Assembly: GCA_902801255.1 (NCBI GenBank)
Contig: CADCHO010000002.1
Span: forward strand, 41,475 to 105,474
Direction of reading: 5' to 3'
Length of the DNA: 64,000 bases
From: an uncultured Eubacteriales bacterium
Lineage (GTDB): Bacteria; Bacillota; Clostridia; Peptostreptococcales; Anaerovoracaceae
The notes under the pieces were generated by a model. That model saw nothing but the letters and a program-made list of their open reading frames with translations, had not been told where the DNA came from and did no database searches. Positions within the stretch are counted from its first letter, which is position 1, and each line of letters starts with the position of its first letter. This document shows positions 62,413 to 64,000 of this stretch, in pieces. A program made the translations under genes and the position numbers.

Positions 62413-63234
62413 GTGAAAGTCAGGATGGAAAATAAATCAAGAAAGCATGTTTTGTGTGAGAAAGCGCCGCTTGCTGCAATGATTCTGGTGGCGGTTCTCG
62501 CATTGGTATTATTAACTATACCCGGGTTGCTGGGTCTTCCTAAGGTAGCAGAAAGCCTAACGTCAAGCGTTCTCTCGGTACTCTTTATGATAGCCTACAC
62601 AAGGTGGTTTGCTCCTGAGTTCAAAGGTGTATTCAGAACAAGTCATCTTGCAACAGGACTCGCTTTCGTATGGTTGGCTTTTGCATTTAAATTCTTCGGA
62701 GCGTATTTCGTGAATCTTGCAGACAGCGGCTTTTATTTCAAACCTACCGTAGCAGCTCTTGCCATGGCAATTGCCGCAGGTTTTTACGAAGAGACGATAT
62801 TCAGAGGAGTTACTGTTCCTATCGGAATGAGATATTTCAAGAGTGAAAAAAGAGTGGGCATTCTTGTGCTCATATCAGCTCTTGTATTCGGCCTTATGCA
62901 CATCGGAAACATTTTGAACGGTGCGAGCATACAGATGGGAATCGCTCAGGGCGTCGCTACGACCTTCGCAGGAATATTTTTCATTGCTGTATTTCTCAGG
63001 ACCGGAAACATACTGATCCCGATCTTCATGCACGGCATATTTGACTACATGTGCTTTACAACGGACCCTACATTGGAAAACGGAATTATGGCCAATGATA
63101 TAGCTACGAGGGCACTGATACTTGCAGTATTAGTTGACGTAATAGCCGGCATTTGGGGGCTGTATCTTCTCCGCCCTGCAAAGAGAGCAGAGATACACGC
63201 GATATGGGACGATAAGTGGAGCGTGATCCGCTAA
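62413..63234 (+). CDS. CPBP-family intramembrane metalloprotease (2)
   Basis: A 273-residue membrane protein with about eight helices and the CPBP motifs FYEETIFRG, FGLMHIGN and MHGIFDYM. It is only distantly similar to CPBP 1 at 59204. The start is uncertain: GTG at 62413 lies close behind GGGGGAGGA, and ATG at 62425 is the alternative; the frame also reaches an ATG at 62395. The substrate is unknown; immunity or membrane-peptide processing are possible. It is the last clear gene of the window. Confidence 0.85.
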   Translation: MKVRMENKSRKHVLCEKAPLAAMILVAVLALVLLTIPGLLGLPKVAESLTSSVLSVLFMIAYTRWFAPEFKGVFRTSHLATGLAFVWLAFAFKFFGAYFVNLADSGFYFKPTVAALAMAIAAGFYEETIFRGVTVPIGMRYFKSEKRVGILVLISALVFGLMHIGNILNGASIQMGIAQGVATTFAGIFFIAVFLRTGNILIPIFMHGIFDYMCFTTDPTLENGIMANDIATRALILAVLVDVIAGIWGLYLLRPAKRAEIHAIWDDKWSVIR

Positions 63235-63346
63235 GAGTGCAATGCATCCTCATTTGCGTTTACTGACAATTATAATCAGAAAAAAGCAGCGCAATAGGAA
63301 GGACCTGACGCACTGTTTTCATTCAGTCGAGCGACGTATACAGTGG

Positions 63347-63666
63347 ATTGCGTATATAGATCTCTAAAAACGCTCAGTATGCGCAATCAAAGGAAAAGTT
63401 GTGCATAGGTGCATAAAGAATCGGCCTCTATGCGCAATGAAAAATTAAGATGCCAGTGATCCCAACAAAAAGTGGAGAGATCACTGGGAACTTTATGAGA
63501 AAATGGCTTAAAACAAGGTGACGATCGTCAAAATGTAATGATTTCAATCATAAGCTGAGCCAGACACAATGATAATTGCGCAAATCACATCCGAAAAAGA
63601 TGGGTGGTGCGCAATGATAAAGCCGATTGCGCATGAGCTTTAAAATGAGGGGGGAGTATGCGCAAT
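63347..63666. repeat. Ordered inverted-repeat array ATTGCGCA-N25-TGCGCAAT
   Basis: Unit A: ATTGCGTA 63347, TGCGCAAT 63380, GTTGTGCA 63398, TGCGCAAT 63431. Unit B: ATTGCGCA 63575, TGCGCAAT 63608, ATTGCGCA 63626, TGCGCAAT 63659. Within each unit the arms are 25 bases apart, the two inverted repeats are 10 bases apart, and the period is 51. Six of eight arms are perfect; the loop sequences are not conserved. Confidence 0.88.
63453..63551. repeat. Three further palindromes between the two array units
   Basis: CCAGTGATC (63453-63461) with GATCACTGG (63479-63487); the perfect 12-base palindrome TGACGATCGTCA (63519-63530); and ATGATT-TC-AATCAT (63538-63551). Confidence 0.8.
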
Positions 63667-63780
63667 AACGTTTTGAACAGTAGTCATCATTGAGAGGGAC
63701 AGTTGCTGTTTTATAAGACTGCATATTCTCGTTTGTCGAAATGAGACAGGAAAAAAAGAAAGTGCAATTATGGCTGGCAG

Positions 63781-63834
63781 AGCACCTCGGCTTGGGTGCT
63801 TCTGAAGCGGGCGACTGTAGTTGCCCGCTTTTAT
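63781..63834 (+). terminator. Two consecutive hairpins, the second terminator-like
   Basis: AGCACC...GGTGCT (63781-63800), then AAGCGGGC...GCCCGCTT (63805-63830) followed by TTAT. The second could end a transcript that runs through the repeat array. Confidence 0.65.
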
Positions 63835-64000
63835 GATGCGTTCCGAAAAAGAAAACCTCCGATTTCTTGGAGGTACAGCGACATCATCCCATCCATTCCT
63901 CAAACTTTCCTCAAATCGTCTTGCTTTTTTCTTTTTTATTGCGACGCATAATTAGGCATAGAAAAATGTGGTAAGAGTATGAAATGTTTCTTCTTTGCTG

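Larger units (their letters stand above)
63235..64000. other. 766-base region without a supported gene, dense in inverted repeats
   Basis: After CPBP 2 no frame has a ribosome site and a recognisable product on either strand. The region holds an ordered ATTGCGCA/TGCGCAAT array (63347-63666), further palindromes between its two units, and two stable hairpins at 63781-63834. The last 160 bases are AT-rich; a minus-strand frame of 22 codons near 63838-63903 (MDGMMSLYLQEIGGF...) is too short to call. Confidence 0.75.

Noticed and set aside
63347-63666. CRISPR-like or attC-like array in the tail
   Set aside because: Repeats are 8-mers in alternating orientation, too short for CRISPR; no integrase or attC core triplets are visible.
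63838-63903. Minus-strand short frame MDGMMSLYLQEIGGF with a sigma-factor-like feel
   Set aside because: Only 22 codons, no ribosome site and stops on both sides; similarity to sigma-70 region 1.2 (YLKEIG) is too short to support.

Overview
This 64 kb window carries a Firmicutes-type chromosome, most likely an amino-acid-fermenting anaerobe of the Clostridia. The inference rests on strong AGGAGG-type ribosome sites, TTG/GTG starts, a type III glutamine synthetase, SstT and BrnQ amino-acid carriers, an ECF transporter S component, XRE/AbrB and MocR regulators, and many [4Fe-4S]/radical SAM proteins. Base composition looks intermediate and even until about 48 kb. I saw no tRNA, rRNA, intact insertion sequence or CRISPR array.

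Layout. 1-1.2 kb: the end of a Y-family DNA polymerase gene and its small YolD-like partner. 1.2-6 kb: an operon for arginine deiminase, ornithine carbamoyltransferase, a LOR/SDH (ornithine cyclodeaminase-type) protein and both subunits of aspartate carbamoyltransferase. It reads as a route from arginine through carbamoyl phosphate to pyrimidines, with ornithine removed as proline. 6-11.6 kb: a VanY-like lipoprotein, a Memo-AMMECR1 fusion with its radical SAM partner, HflX, a SanA-like protein and a YbaK-like deacylase. 11.6-21.8 kb: a PreA-like flavoprotein, an SDR, ProC, then housekeeping and small genes (VOC, TrmL, C_GCAxxG, TM2, HD, Ca2+/H+ exchanger, PfkB kinase, esterase, LysR). 21.9-29.5 kb: a three-unit 65-bp inverted-repeat array, followed by glutamine synthetase III, asparagine synthetase, CTP synthase and GlmS, so one glutamine maker sits beside three glutamine users. 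29.5-43 kb: two near-identical LysR regulators, each beside a 30-residue hydrophobic peptide, plus BrnQ, Tex, a thioesterase, FtsH, SstT, an AI-2E family exporter, a phosphoesterase and a membrane-anchored transglycosylase.

43-64 kb is more accessory in character. It holds small orphan proteins, an MgtE N-domain fragment, an ECF S component divergent from an unusual MocR-class IV aminotransferase fusion, two hybrid histidine kinases flanking a purine-type permease, an M1 peptidase, an ABC exporter with an XRE-AbrB regulator, and a TetR regulator. The TetR motif reappears before an Ntn amidase/CPBP pair. Several broken genes follow (a GNAT with a damaged start, a DUF2992 tail, a truncated GNAT).

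The last 766 bases contain no convincing gene but a very ordered array of inverted repeats: ATTGCGCA-N25-TGCGCAAT, twice per unit with a 51-bp period, in two units 228 bp apart. This array, the arginine-to-pyrimidine operon and the MocR fusion that lacks its PLP lysine are the most promising unusual items. All functional calls come from reading motifs, length and context; no database search was run.
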